Assembly: GCA_965228785.1 (NCBI GenBank)
Contig: CBDDIF010000001.1
Location: forward strand, 2,976,001 to 3,040,000
Reading direction: 5' to 3'
Origin: Hoeflea_A sp965228785
GTDB lineage: Bacteria; Pseudomonadota; Alphaproteobacteria; Rhizobiales; Rhizobiaceae
Length of the DNA: 64,000 nt
Below are positions 52,183 through 60,682 of the stretch, piece by piece; within the stretch, counting starts at the first letter, position 1; each line of letters opens with the position of its first letter. The notes beneath the pieces were generated by a model that was not told the origin of the DNA, did not search any database, and saw only the letters and a program-made list of their open reading frames with translations. The position numbers and the translations under genes were made by a program.

Positions 52183-53112
52183 TCACACGCTCTGCGGCAT
52201 TTCCGCCGCCACGCGGCGCAAAATGTCGGCAAAGGTCTGAGCTGCAGGCTCGAGCGCAGCCTGGGCCCTGGTGTTCAAGCCGACCGAACCGATGGTCGAT
52301 TCCGTGTCGATGGGAAGGGTAACGTATTCGCCGTTATCGACTTCGTTCGCAACCACGCCACGTGATATGATCCAGATGGCCTGATAGCGCCTGACGAAGG
52401 CGTGGCCGAAGGGATCAGACACCGTTTCGATGGCCTTCAATGGTTGCGAAATACCCTGTTCAATGAACAGTCGATCGACGAAGGGACGGATGATCGACTG
52501 GCGCGGCGGGACCAGCACCGGGTAGTCGTTCAATGCCTCGATCACGAACCTGCGACGGCCGGCCAATGGATGGTCGGCATGGGTGGCGAAGATCACCTTG
52601 TCTCGGAACAGAGGTTCGAAGACCAGGCCTTGCATGTTTTCCGGGGCCGGCAGGCGCCCCATGACAAGGTCAAGCTCGCCGACCCGCAGTTGGTCGAGGA
52701 GCACTCGGTTCTCTCCAGTTATCACCGTAAGGCGATTTTGAACGCCGGCCTCGATAAAGCGGGCGACGGCTGTGGGCACGATCGTTGCCGAAACCGTGGG
52801 CAGCGCACCAAGCCGAACCATCGGGCCGTCCGAGAGGCTCAATTGAGCCAGAGCATTGATGCCGCCGCGGGCGGAGGCAAGGCTGCTGCCGGCGAAGCGC
52901 AGGAATACTTCGCCATATTCGGAAATGCGAATGCCGCGTCCGTCCTTTTCGACGAGCGGCTTGCCGCAGATCTCCTCCAGCTCCCGAATTGTCCGCGTGA
53001 CAGCCGGCTGTGTCAGATGGAGGATTTCGGCGGCGCGGCTTACGCTTTTTTGTCGTGCGACTTCAACGAAGGTTTCAAGGTGTCGGAGTTTGAGGCGGCG
53101 TAAGATATTCAT
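52183..53112 (-). CDS. pcaQ: LysR-family activator of protocatechuate genes
   Basis: A 309-residue LysR regulator divergent from pcaC. The winged helix lies at about 8-67 (FVEVARQKSVSRAAEILHLTQPAVTRTIRELEE). PcaQ-like segments in the effector domain include VRLGALPTVSATIVP, GENRVLLDQLRVGELDLVMGRL and VSDPFGHAFVRR...AIWIISRGVVA. ATG 53112 matches the family N-terminus; ATG 53154 would add 14 residues. PcaQ responds to beta-carboxymuconate-type intermediates in rhizobia. I see no clear PcaQ box in the gap to pcaC. Confidence 0.87.
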   Translation of the reverse strand: MNILRRLKLRHLETFVEVARQKSVSRAAEILHLTQPAVTRTIRELEEICGKPLVEKDGRGIRISEYGEVFLRFAGSSLASARGGINALAQLSLSDGPMVRLGALPTVSATIVPTAVARFIEAGVQNRLTVITGENRVLLDQLRVGELDLVMGRLPAPENMQGLVFEPLFRDKVIFATHADHPLAGRRRFVIEALNDYPVLVPPRQSIIRPFVDRLFIEQGISQPLKAIETVSDPFGHAFVRRYQAIWIISRGVVANEVDNGEYVTLPIDTESTIGSVGLNTRAQAALEPAAQTFADILRRVAAEMPQSV

Positions 53113-53260
53113 ACCAGTTTCGATATTTGAATAGTGCCTTAATTCATTTTTCATCCCGATTTAAATATGTAAATGTGACTTTGTCGAGCATTTTTGGGAC
53201 ATAGGCATTTCTGGTGCTCGGCACTGGTACGAAGTCCGGTTCGGCGTTTTGGAGAAGGCC

Positions 53261-53680
53261 ATGAACGATCAAGCATCCGGGACCAATTGGCATCAAAAGG
53301 GAATGGCGACCCGACGAACGGTGCTGGGCAACGCCCATGTCGACCGGGCCGAAGCCAACAAGACCGCATTCGATGCGCCGTTTCAGGACATGATTGTCGA
53401 TGCTGCCTGGGGGCATGTGTGGTCTCGGCCGGCCTGGACCCTGCGAGAGCGTTCGATCGTCACGATCGCGCTGTTGGCGGCTCTTGGCCATGACGACGAG
53501 GTCGCGATGCATATCCGGGCGACTGCCAACACAGGTGCAACCCGTGATGACATTTGCGAGGCGTTGCTGCATGTCGGTATCTACGCCGGTGTTCCGGCGG
53601 CGAACCACGCGATCAAGATTGCCAAAGCGACGTTCGCGGAAATGGACAAGGCGACAGAAGAGGAGGGCGATCATGCGTAA
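53261..53680 (+). CDS. pcaC: 4-carboxymuconolactone decarboxylase
   Basis: A 139-residue AhpD-like all-helical protein. Conserved segments are NAHVDRAEANKTAFDAPFQD near residue 25, AWGHVWSRPAWTLRERSIVTIALL near 48 and HIRATANTGATRDDICEALLHVGIYAGVPAANHA near 80-115. It decarboxylates gamma-carboxymuconolactone to 3-oxoadipate enol-lactone. ATG 53261 has GGAG/AAGG immediately upstream. It overlaps pcaH by eight bases. Confidence 0.93.
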   Translation: MNDQASGTNWHQKGMATRRTVLGNAHVDRAEANKTAFDAPFQDMIVDAAWGHVWSRPAWTLRERSIVTIALLAALGHDDEVAMHIRATANTGATRDDICEALLHVGIYAGVPAANHAIKIAKATFAEMDKATEEEGDHA

Positions 53681-54413
53681 CCCGATACCGGAGAACGGCG
53701 CGTTTTTTGTCCGCGACCGCCAGTGGCATCCGAAGGCCTACACGCCCGACTACAAGACGAGCGTCACCCGCTCGCCCCACAAGGCGCTGATTTCCATGCC
53801 AAACGGCATCAGCGAAATCACCGGCCCCGTTTTCGGTCACGACATCCTCGGCGAGCTGGATGACGACCTGATCCACAACTTCGCCAAGGCTGGCGAAAGT
53901 GCCATCGGCCCACGCATCATCGTCCATGGCAAGATCCTCGATGAGCGCGGCAAGGGCGTGCCTGGCGTTCTGGTTGAGTTCTGGCAGGCCAATGCCGGTG
54001 GACGATACCGTCATGTGAAAGAAGGCTATACGGCGCCGCTCGATCCGAATTTCGGCGGCTGCGGTCGAACCATCACCGATGAGGAAGGGTACTACACCTT
54101 CCGCACTGTCAAGCCAGGACCTTATCCCTGGCCCAACGGTATCAACGACTGGCGGCCGGCCCACATCCATTTCTCGCTGTTCGGTTCCGGTTTTGCGCAA
54201 CGGCTGATCACTCAGATGTATTTTGAAGGCGATCCGCTCATTCCATTGTGCCCCATTGTACGCACCATCACCGACCAGGCGGCTATCGACCAGTTGATCG
54301 CGCCGCTCGACATGTTGAACACGATCCCCATGGATGCGCGTGCCTACAAGTTCGACATGGTTCTGCGCGGGCGCCGCTCGACGATGTTCGAGAACCGGCC
54401 GGAGGGCAACTAG
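53673..54413 (+). CDS. pcaH: Protocatechuate 3,4-dioxygenase beta subunit
   Basis: A 246-residue intradiol dioxygenase subunit carrying the non-heme iron site: Tyr in GRYRHVKEGY, Tyr in GPYPWPNG and two His in WRPAHIHFSLFG, corresponding to the Tyr-Tyr-His-His ligands of the Pseudomonas beta subunit. It cleaves protocatechuate to beta-carboxy-cis,cis-muconate together with PcaG. ATG 53673 lies within the last codons of pcaC; the longer reading from 53394 is out of frame with it only by being inside that gene. Confidence 0.96.
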   Translation: MRNPIPENGAFFVRDRQWHPKAYTPDYKTSVTRSPHKALISMPNGISEITGPVFGHDILGELDDDLIHNFAKAGESAIGPRIIVHGKILDERGKGVPGVLVEFWQANAGGRYRHVKEGYTAPLDPNFGGCGRTITDEEGYYTFRTVKPGPYPWPNGINDWRPAHIHFSLFGSGFAQRLITQMYFEGDPLIPLCPIVRTITDQAAIDQLIAPLDMLNTIPMDARAYKFDMVLRGRRSTMFENRPEGN

Positions 54414-55028
54414 ATGGTACAGAAACTCGATCACCTGAAGGAAACGCCGTCGCAGACCGCGGGCCCTTATGTTCACATCGGCTGTGTGCCGAATTTCAGC
54501 GGCATCGAAGGCATATTTCCGGAAGACCTCGGCAACTCCATGGTCAATGACCAGACTCGAGGGGAGCGAATCACAATCATCGGACAGGTTTTCGACGGCA
54601 CCGGCACACCGCTTCGCGACGCGATGCTGGAGATCTGGCAGGCGGATAGCGAAGGCCTCTACAACAGCCCCTCAGAGCTGCGCGGCACGGCCGACCCGAA
54701 TTTCGCCGGTTGGGGACGCCAGCCGACTGATATGGAATCAGGCGCTTTTCGGTTCGAGACCGTAAAACCAGGGCGCGTCCCGCTTGCGGACGGTCGCCTG
54801 CAGGCGCCGCATGTCAATTTCTGGATCGTCGCACGCGGCATCAATCTGGGCCTCAATACGCGCATGTATTTTGCCGACGAGGAGGTCGCCAACGCAGAGG
54901 ATCCCATTCTGCAGCGGGTCGAACACAAAGTCCGGGTTCCGACGCTGCTAGCCGCGCGGGATGGCGACGCATACCGGTTTGACATCCGCCTTCAGGGCGA
55001 CGACGAAACCATTTTCTTTGATATCTGA
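54414..55028 (+). CDS. pcaG: Protocatechuate 3,4-dioxygenase alpha subunit
   Basis: A 204-residue intradiol dioxygenase alpha chain. TPSQTAGPYVHIGC near residue 10, EIWQADSEGLYNS near 65 and APHVNFWIVARGINLGLNTRMYF near 123 are typical PcaG. It has the fold but lacks the full iron-ligand set: the beta-subunit HIH equivalent reads HVNFW here. It begins directly after the pcaH stop. Confidence 0.95.
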   Translation: MVQKLDHLKETPSQTAGPYVHIGCVPNFSGIEGIFPEDLGNSMVNDQTRGERITIIGQVFDGTGTPLRDAMLEIWQADSEGLYNSPSELRGTADPNFAGWGRQPTDMESGAFRFETVKPGRVPLADGRLQAPHVNFWIVARGINLGLNTRMYFADEEVANAEDPILQRVEHKVRVPTLLAARDGDAYRFDIRLQGDDETIFFDI

Positions 55029-55039
55029 GGGAAGCCGTC

Positions 55040-55894
55040 ATGGCTGAGTTCTGTTCGCTTCAAAAGGCGGTTGCCGACAATCTGCACGATGGTGATGTGG
55101 CGGCCTTTGAAGGCTTCACCCATCTGATCCCGCACGCGGCCGCGCATGAGGCAATCCGCCAGGGGCGCCGTGATCTGACACTGGTGCGCATGACGCCCGA
55201 TATGGTTTACGACCAGATGGTCGGTATGGGCATGGCGCGCAAGATGATCTTTTCCTATTCCGGCAATCCTGGGGTGGGCCTGCTGCGGCGGGTTCGTGAT
55301 GCGGTCGAGAACGGCTGGCCACACCGTCTGGAATTGGAAGAGCATAGCCATGCAGCCATGGCCAACGCCTATGAAGCCGGGGCCGCCGGACTGCCGTGTG
55401 CTATCTTTAGAGGTTATCGCGGTGCTGAACTGGCCCGGGTTAACTCCAACATCAAATCTATTACCTGCCCCTTCACGGGGGAGAATCTCGCTGCTGTACC
55501 GGCGCTACGACCCGATGTGAGCTTCATCCACGCTTCGAAGGCGGATCGTAAGGGCAATGTGCTCATCGAAGGTATTGTCGGGGTTCAGAAGGAAGCTGTT
55601 CTTGCGGCAAATCGGTCGGTGGTCACTGTCGAAGAAGTGGTCGACGACCTGGAGGCGCATCCGAACATGTGTGTGCTGCCTCACTGGACGGTTTCCGCGG
55701 TTTGTGTTGTGCCCGGCGGCGCTCATCCCTCCTATACCCAGGGTCATTATCCACGTGACAATGCCTACTATCTCGCTTGGGACAAGATTGCGGCCGACCG
55801 CGATCTGTTTCGCAGTTGGATGCAGGAGCATGTGTTGGACGCAACGCCCGAAGTGTTTGCCGAGCGGGTGGCCAAACTGGAGAGTGCGACATGA
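55040..55894 (+). CDS. 3-oxoadipate CoA-transferase subunit A (GctA/CatI-type)
   Basis: A 284-residue family I CoA-transferase alpha subunit. VAAFEGFTHLIPHAAAHEAIRQGRRDLTLVRMTPD near the N-terminus, FSYSGNPGVG near residue 72 and YTQGHYPRDNAYYLAWDKI near 230 are typical of the CatI/glutaconate-transferase-like form rather than the shorter (about 230-residue) PcaI/ScoA form. With the next gene it transfers CoA from succinyl-CoA to 3-oxoadipate. The stop overlaps the partner gene. Confidence 0.85.
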   Translation: MAEFCSLQKAVADNLHDGDVAAFEGFTHLIPHAAAHEAIRQGRRDLTLVRMTPDMVYDQMVGMGMARKMIFSYSGNPGVGLLRRVRDAVENGWPHRLELEEHSHAAMANAYEAGAAGLPCAIFRGYRGAELARVNSNIKSITCPFTGENLAAVPALRPDVSFIHASKADRKGNVLIEGIVGVQKEAVLAANRSVVTVEEVVDDLEAHPNMCVLPHWTVSAVCVVPGGAHPSYTQGHYPRDNAYYLAWDKIAADRDLFRSWMQEHVLDATPEVFAERVAKLESAT

Positions 55895-56676
55895 GCGAAC
55901 TTGGCTTCACACCCGACGAGATAATGACCATTGCCGCGGCACGTGCCCTCAAGAACGACGATGTGTGCTTCGTCGGAATCGGCGCACCTTCGGCGGCCTG
56001 CAACGTGGCGCGTCTGACCCACGCACCCGATATCACCCTGATCTACGAAAGCGGGACAATCGGTACCGCGCCGGATGTCCTGCCTCTGTCCATTGGTGAT
56101 GGCGAGTTGTGCGATACGGCGCTCACCACGGTTTCGGTTCCAGAGATGTTTCGATACTGGCTGCAGGGCGGCCGTGTTACCATCGGATTTCTCGGAGCTG
56201 CGCAGCTCGATCGTTTCGGCAACATCAACACAACGGTAATCGGCGACTACGAGCATCCGAAAACGCGTCTGCCAGGTGGAGGAGGTGCTCCTGAAATTGC
56301 CTCTTCGTCGGGAGAGATCTACATCACCATGAAGCAGTCGCTGCGTGGCATGGTCGAAAAGATCGACTTCTTCACCTCGTTCGGCCATGGCGACGGCGGC
56401 GATCATCGCCAGCGCCTTGGTATTGAAACAAAAGGCCCAAGCCTGCTTATTACCGACCTGGCGATTTGGCGACCGGATCCGGAAACCAAGGAATTCACGG
56501 TGGTGTCGCTCCACCCCGGCGTGACCCGCGATCAGGTTCAGTCGACATGCGGCTGGACCGTCAAATTCGCGGAAGGGGTTGAAGAAACGCCCGCGCCAAC
56601 TGAAATTGAGCTGAATACCTTGCGCGATCTCAAGGCGCGCACCCAGGCCGCCCATCAGGGCAGCAAAGCGTCATAA
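55891..56676 (+). CDS. 3-oxoadipate CoA-transferase subunit B (GctB/CatJ-type)
   Basis: A 261-residue beta subunit. The catalytic glutamate is in LIYESGTIG near residue 52. Other segments are GFLGAAQLDRFGNINTTVIG near 93 and GGGGAPEIASSSGEIYITMKQ near 127. ATG 55891 overlaps the subunit A stop by four bases, so the longer reading from 55777 is rejected. It lies between pcaHG and pcaF, which supports 3-oxoadipate as substrate over glutaconate. Confidence 0.87.
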   Translation: MSELGFTPDEIMTIAAARALKNDDVCFVGIGAPSAACNVARLTHAPDITLIYESGTIGTAPDVLPLSIGDGELCDTALTTVSVPEMFRYWLQGGRVTIGFLGAAQLDRFGNINTTVIGDYEHPKTRLPGGGGAPEIASSSGEIYITMKQSLRGMVEKIDFFTSFGHGDGGDHRQRLGIETKGPSLLITDLAIWRPDPETKEFTVVSLHPGVTRDQVQSTCGWTVKFAEGVEETPAPTEIELNTLRDLKARTQAAHQGSKAS

Positions 56677-56692
56677 AGGGACGGAAGAGTTT

Positions 56693-57895
56693 ATGCCGGA
56701 AGCTTTCATTTGCGATTACATCCGTTCGCCCATCGGCCGGTTCGGAGGCAGCCTGTCCACTGTGCGTGCCGATGACCTGGCGGCGGTGCCACTGAGTGCA
56801 CTGCGTGAGCGCAATCCTGACCTCGACTTCGAGGCTGTCGATGAAGTGCTCTACGGCTGCGCCAACCAGGCGGGTGAAGACAACCGGAACGTCGCCCGTA
56901 TGGCGCTGTTGCTGGCTGGTTTGCCACAAAGCATTCCCGGCGGGACCATTAACCGGCTCTGCGGATCGGGCATGGATGCGACGATTACCGCCGCGCGGGC
57001 CATTCGTGCCGGCGAGGCTGAGATGATCATCGCAGGCGGTGTGGAATCGATGTCGCGGGCGCCGTTTGTGATGCCCAAGGCCGACGCAGCGTTTTCGCGC
57101 AAGGCGGAAATCCATGACACGACCATCGGCTGGCGCTTTGTCAATCGTTTGATGAAGTCGCAATATGGCGTGGATTCGATGCCTGAGACCGCCGAAAACG
57201 TGGCTGAGGATTTCAACGTTTCGCGCGAAGACCAGGATGCCTTCGCCCTGCGTTCTCAGCAAAAAGCAGCGGCGGCCCAGGCGAACGGCCGATTGGCGCA
57301 GGAAATCGCATCGGTGACCATCCCCAAGCGACGCGGCGACCCGGTAGTTGTCGATCGTGACGAGCATCCGCGCGAAACGTCGTTGGAGAAACTGGCGGGG
57401 TTGCCGGCACCATTTCGCGACGGCGGATCCGTCACGGCGGGCAATGCTTCCGGAGTCAACGACGGTTCTGCCGCTTTGATCGTCGCTTCGGAAGCTGCAA
57501 TTGAGGCACACGGTCTGAAGCCGATTGCCCGCATCATGGGTGGCGCTACGGCAGGTGTCGCTCCGCGCATCATGGGTTTCGGGCCAGCACCGGCTACGAA
57601 AAAGCTGTGTGCGCGATTGGGTCTGTCGCCGACCGATTTCGAGGTGGTCGAGCTGAACGAAGCCTTTGCCAGTCAGGGTATCGCCGTGCTGCGCGACTTG
57701 GGCATCGAAGAAGATGCCGAGTTCGTCAACCCGAATGGCGGAGCGATTGCGCTCGGACATCCGTTGGGCATGTCGGGTGCGCGTATTACGGGCTCTGCAG
57801 CGCTGGAATTGTTGCGGCGTGGCGGAAAATATGCCTTGGCGACAATGTGTATTGGTGTCGGGCAGGGGATCGCGATCGCACTTGAGCGCGTCTGA
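56693..57895 (+). CDS. pcaF: 3-oxoadipyl-CoA thiolase
   Basis: A 400-residue thiolase. The acyl-enzyme cysteine lies in NRLCGSGMDA (around residue 90), the histidine in NPNGGAIALGHPLGMSGAR near 350 and the second cysteine in ATMCIGVGQGIA near 386. It splits 3-oxoadipyl-CoA to succinyl-CoA and acetyl-CoA, ending the pathway. It follows the CoA-transferase genes by 16 bases. The length and ASQGIAVL region match PcaF rather than short-chain biosynthetic thiolases. Confidence 0.93.
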   Translation: MPEAFICDYIRSPIGRFGGSLSTVRADDLAAVPLSALRERNPDLDFEAVDEVLYGCANQAGEDNRNVARMALLLAGLPQSIPGGTINRLCGSGMDATITAARAIRAGEAEMIIAGGVESMSRAPFVMPKADAAFSRKAEIHDTTIGWRFVNRLMKSQYGVDSMPETAENVAEDFNVSREDQDAFALRSQQKAAAAQANGRLAQEIASVTIPKRRGDPVVVDRDEHPRETSLEKLAGLPAPFRDGGSVTAGNASGVNDGSAALIVASEAAIEAHGLKPIARIMGGATAGVAPRIMGFGPAPATKKLCARLGLSPTDFEVVELNEAFASQGIAVLRDLGIEEDAEFVNPNGGAIALGHPLGMSGARITGSAALELLRRGGKYALATMCIGVGQGIAIALERV

Positions 57896-57963
57896 TGCGT
57901 TCGAAAGTCTTTTGATTGCAGCGTGTTATGAGGCGAACTTGAGAGCTGGATTCCAATCGGTTG

Positions 57964-58842
57964 TTATTGTTTTGCGAACTGTTCCCGTCCGCTTGGCAGC
58001 GCGCCGCCACCGCTATCACTTTCGATGATTTCGAACAACTGCACCAGCCGTTCCTGCCAGCTCGGCATGAGACCGGTTGTTGCCAGGGTGACGCGCTCGG
58101 TGCCCAGGGCAAACCCCATCGACTCACCCTCGTCTAGTGAGGCCTCCCCGATTTCCGTCCAAACCTGCGAGGGCGGATAGCTTTCCGGGCGCATCGGAAT
58201 GCCTTCTCCGATCCAGCAGTAGATGCCAACTGTTGCGAATGTGTCGGCGTTTTCATCGCCGGGAAATCGGAAATAGCCGGATCCGTCAGCGGCGGCGAGT
58301 GCCTCGGCGTCGTCGCGCAGCAAAACCTGGCGCGCTACGTCAATCTGCGCGCGCTTGAGGACTGGCGCATACTTTTCGAGCCTTGGCGTGCTGATGAGGC
58401 AAAGCCTGCCTGTGTCGATGGCCAGTGTCTCGGTCAGATAGGTGAGGGCCTGTGCCAATGTTTGCTGTGATTTGAAGCCAAGCGGCTTGTTGCAGCGGAA
58501 AATGTGAAACAGCGGCAAGACGTCACGATGATGGCGTTTGCCGATGTCTTCCAGGCGCGTGCATTGCTGAATGGCCATTTGCCCGGGCTGATCAATCAGA
58601 CCGGTTTCATCGTATCGAAGACCACCATTGAACGATTCGTCGCCTGTGATGATCGGCGAGGCATCGACAGGTGTATAACCCATCTGGGTAAAGTGGTCGG
58701 CCAGAGCGTCCTGCAATGCGCCGTGCGCTTTGTCGAAATCCGTGCCGACAACGTTTTCGCTCGACAGCGCCCCTTTCGGGAGCAACGAGGCCGCGGCAAA
58801 AAGGGCACCGCCCTTAAGGAGATCGCGTCTTGGATTGGTCAC
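57964..58842 (-). CDS. Tat-signal protein resembling the alanyl-tRNA synthetase catalytic core
   Basis: A 292-residue protein starting at GTG (an in-frame TAG two codons upstream fixes the start). Residues 5-27 are a twin-arginine signal (RRDLLKGGALFAAASLL). The rest resembles the class II AlaRS aminoacylation domain by eye: LADHFTQMGYTPVDASPII (cf. AlaRS FFxxxGHxxVPSSxLV), QCTRLEDIGKRHHRDVLPLF (cf. CVRxxDxxNVG...HHTFFEM), YLTETLAIDTGRL, and a motif-3-like GFALGTERVTLAT. It is divergent from znuC with a Zur-type palindrome between, where znuA often lies. A secreted synthetase-like protein is unexpected; function unknown and the fold is inference. Confidence 0.6.
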   Translation of the reverse strand: MTNPRRDLLKGGALFAAASLLPKGALSSENVVGTDFDKAHGALQDALADHFTQMGYTPVDASPIITGDESFNGGLRYDETGLIDQPGQMAIQQCTRLEDIGKRHHRDVLPLFHIFRCNKPLGFKSQQTLAQALTYLTETLAIDTGRLCLISTPRLEKYAPVLKRAQIDVARQVLLRDDAEALAAADGSGYFRFPGDENADTFATVGIYCWIGEGIPMRPESYPPSQVWTEIGEASLDEGESMGFALGTERVTLATTGLMPSWQERLVQLFEIIESDSGGGALPSGREQFAKQ

Positions 58843-58977
58843 GGGCTACCCCCACACATGCTTCACAAACCGCCCGGCTCGAATCTGGGCGCTATATTAG
58901 CCCGAACACCGCAGGGCGCAATGCGTCTCCTCGGCTAATGCCCCGGTTCTGTGGAGCAATGGAACAAGCCGGATCAT

Positions 58978-58996
58978 TGCGTTATATTGTAACGCA
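58978..58996. promoter_or_regulatory. Zur-type operator palindrome
   Basis: Arms TGCGTTA and TAACGCA flank TATTG: a perfect seven-base inverted repeat in the AT-rich style of proteobacterial Zur boxes. It lies 33 bases upstream of the proposed znuC start and about 136 bases from the divergent Tat-protein gene. It probably controls znuCB-zur and may control both directions. Confidence 0.7.
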
Positions 58997-59028
58997 TGCA
59001 ATAGAGATTCGAGCTGGAAGGTTTGGAT

Positions 59029-59865
59029 TTGCTTGAGACTTCGCCCGCATTGGTAACGCTGGAAAACGCCGGACTGCAACGGTCCGGTCGCTGGCTGGTG
59101 CGAGGCGTGGACCTCATCGTTCGCCAGGGGGAGATCGTTACCCTGATCGGACCGAACGGATCGGGCAAGTCGACAACGGCAAAAATGGCGCTTGGAATTT
59201 TGCCGCCGAGCGAGGGAACGGCGCAACGACTGTCGACTTTGAAAGTCGGTTACGCCCCCCAAAAGGTGGCGATCGACTGGACGCTTCCTCTTAATGTCCT
59301 TCGATTTATCAATCTGACCGAACGAATTCCGACGCGCGAAGCTCACGAGGCACTTGAGACGACAGGTGTTGCACATTTGGCAAAATCTGAGGTCCGAACG
59401 CTGTCAGGTGGTGAGTTCCAGCGTGTGCTGCTGGCCCGAGCCATTGCCCGCAAGCCGGATCTTCTGGTTCTCGACGAGCCGGTCCAAGGGGTCGATTTTT
59501 CTGGCGAAATTGCCCTCTACGAACTGATTTCCGATGTGCGAACTGCGCTAAACTGCGGTGTTCTGATGATCTCGCATGACCTCCATGTTGTCATGGCCGC
59601 CACCGACAGGGTCATCTGTCTGAACGGACATATCTGCTGTCACGGGTCGCCCGACACGGTTGCCGAAAGCGAAGAATATCGTCGGTTGTTTGGTGACAAA
59701 GCCGCGGCGGCGATTGCGATTTACAAACACAAGCACGATCACACGCATTTGCCCGATGGCCGTGTTCAGCATGCCGATGGCAGCATCACGGATCACTGTC
59801 ATCCCGGTGACGGTCATCACGATGTCGCTCATGAACGCAGCAAAGGCGATCGCCATGCTGGATGA
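59029..59865 (+). CDS. znuC: Zinc ABC transporter ATP-binding protein with His-rich tail
   Basis: A 278-residue ATPase from TTG 59029, seven bases after GGAAGG (a TTG at 59023 lies too close). Walker A is GPNGSGKST near residue 40, signature LSGGEFQ near 124 and Walker B LLVLDEPVQGVD near 146. The last 45 residues are rich in His/Asp (KHKHDHTHLPDG..., HCHPGDGHHDV), a zinc-binding tail common to ZnuC in alphaproteobacteria. First gene of znuCB-zur. Confidence 0.92.
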   Translation: MLETSPALVTLENAGLQRSGRWLVRGVDLIVRQGEIVTLIGPNGSGKSTTAKMALGILPPSEGTAQRLSTLKVGYAPQKVAIDWTLPLNVLRFINLTERIPTREAHEALETTGVAHLAKSEVRTLSGGEFQRVLLARAIARKPDLLVLDEPVQGVDFSGEIALYELISDVRTALNCGVLMISHDLHVVMAATDRVICLNGHICCHGSPDTVAESEEYRRLFGDKAAAAIAIYKHKHDHTHLPDGRVQHADGSITDHCHPGDGHHDVAHERSKGDRHAG

Positions 59866-60682
59866 TTTCTTTTCACGGGCGCTGATTGCCGGTATCGGAG
59901 TGGCGATCATCGCCGCACCGCTCGGTTGCTTCGTCGTCTGGCGACGGTTGGCCTATTTCGGCGATACGCTGTCCCATGCTGCCCTCCTGGGAGTAGCGCT
60001 GGCATTTCTGCTGGAGCTCAACATAACCTTTGCCGTGTTCCTTGTTTGTGCAGCGGTAGCTGTCATGCTGGTCATGCTGCAGCGCCGTTTGACACTTTCT
60101 TCCGACTCGCTCCTTGGCCTTCTTGCCCACTCTTCGCTTGCGTTGGGACTTGTTGCGCTTGCATTCATGAGTTGGGTGCGCGTGGATCTGTTGGGTTACC
60201 TTTTTGGTGATATTCTCGCCGTATCGAGGACCGATATCGCGATCATCTATGCCGGTGGCGCCGTGGTGTTGGCGGTTCTCTTTTTCACCTGGGATGCGTT
60301 GTTCGCTGCAACAGTCAATCCGGAGCTTGCGGAGGCCGAGGGGCTGCATCCCCGGCGCAGCAACTTCATCTTTGTATTGCTGATGGCGACTGTAATTGCG
60401 ATTTCGATGAAAATCGTTGGAGTGCTTCTGATCACCGCGTTGCTTATCATTCCGGCGGCCGCGGCGCGGAGGTTTGCAGGCGGACCGGAGCAGATGGCGT
60501 TACTCGCCGTTGTCATTGGAGTCGCTGCGGTGGTTGCGGGCCTCTACGGTTCGCTGGCATGGGACTCGCCATCCGGTCCGTCGATCGTCGTTGCAGCTTT
60601 GCTGCTATTCCTGTTAAGCATCAGCCCGTTCGCTCGTCTCGTCGGCGGTAAACGCCTTACCGGACAGGATGCAGAATCATGA
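59855..60682 (+). CDS. znuB: Zinc ABC transporter permease
   Basis: A 275-residue permease of the ABC-3 family with about eight helices. Family segments are RRLAYFGDTLSHAALLGVALAFL (residues 30-52), LLGLLAHSSLALGL near 87 and SMKIVGVLLITALLIIPAAAARRFA near 188. ATG 59855 overlaps the end of znuC by 11 bases; the longer reading from 59660 is entirely inside znuC. The stop overlaps zur (ATGA). Confidence 0.93.
   Translation: MLDDFFSRALIAGIGVAIIAAPLGCFVVWRRLAYFGDTLSHAALLGVALAFLLELNITFAVFLVCAAVAVMLVMLQRRLTLSSDSLLGLLAHSSLALGLVALAFMSWVRVDLLGYLFGDILAVSRTDIAIIYAGGAVVLAVLFFTWDALFAATVNPELAEAEGLHPRRSNFIFVLLMATVIAISMKIVGVLLITALLIIPAAAARRFAGGPEQMALLAVVIGVAAVVAGLYGSLAWDSPSGPSIVVAALLLFLLSISPFARLVGGKRLTGQDAES

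Noticed and set aside
51934..52365. 143-codon plus-strand open frame overlapping the end of pcaQ
   Set aside because: More than a third of it lies antisense to pcaQ and it lacks a start signal.
54414..55028. Possible broken dioxygenase subunit because the HIH iron ligands read HVNF
   Set aside because: Alpha subunits of protocatechuate 3,4-dioxygenase naturally lack the iron site, so the gene is normal.
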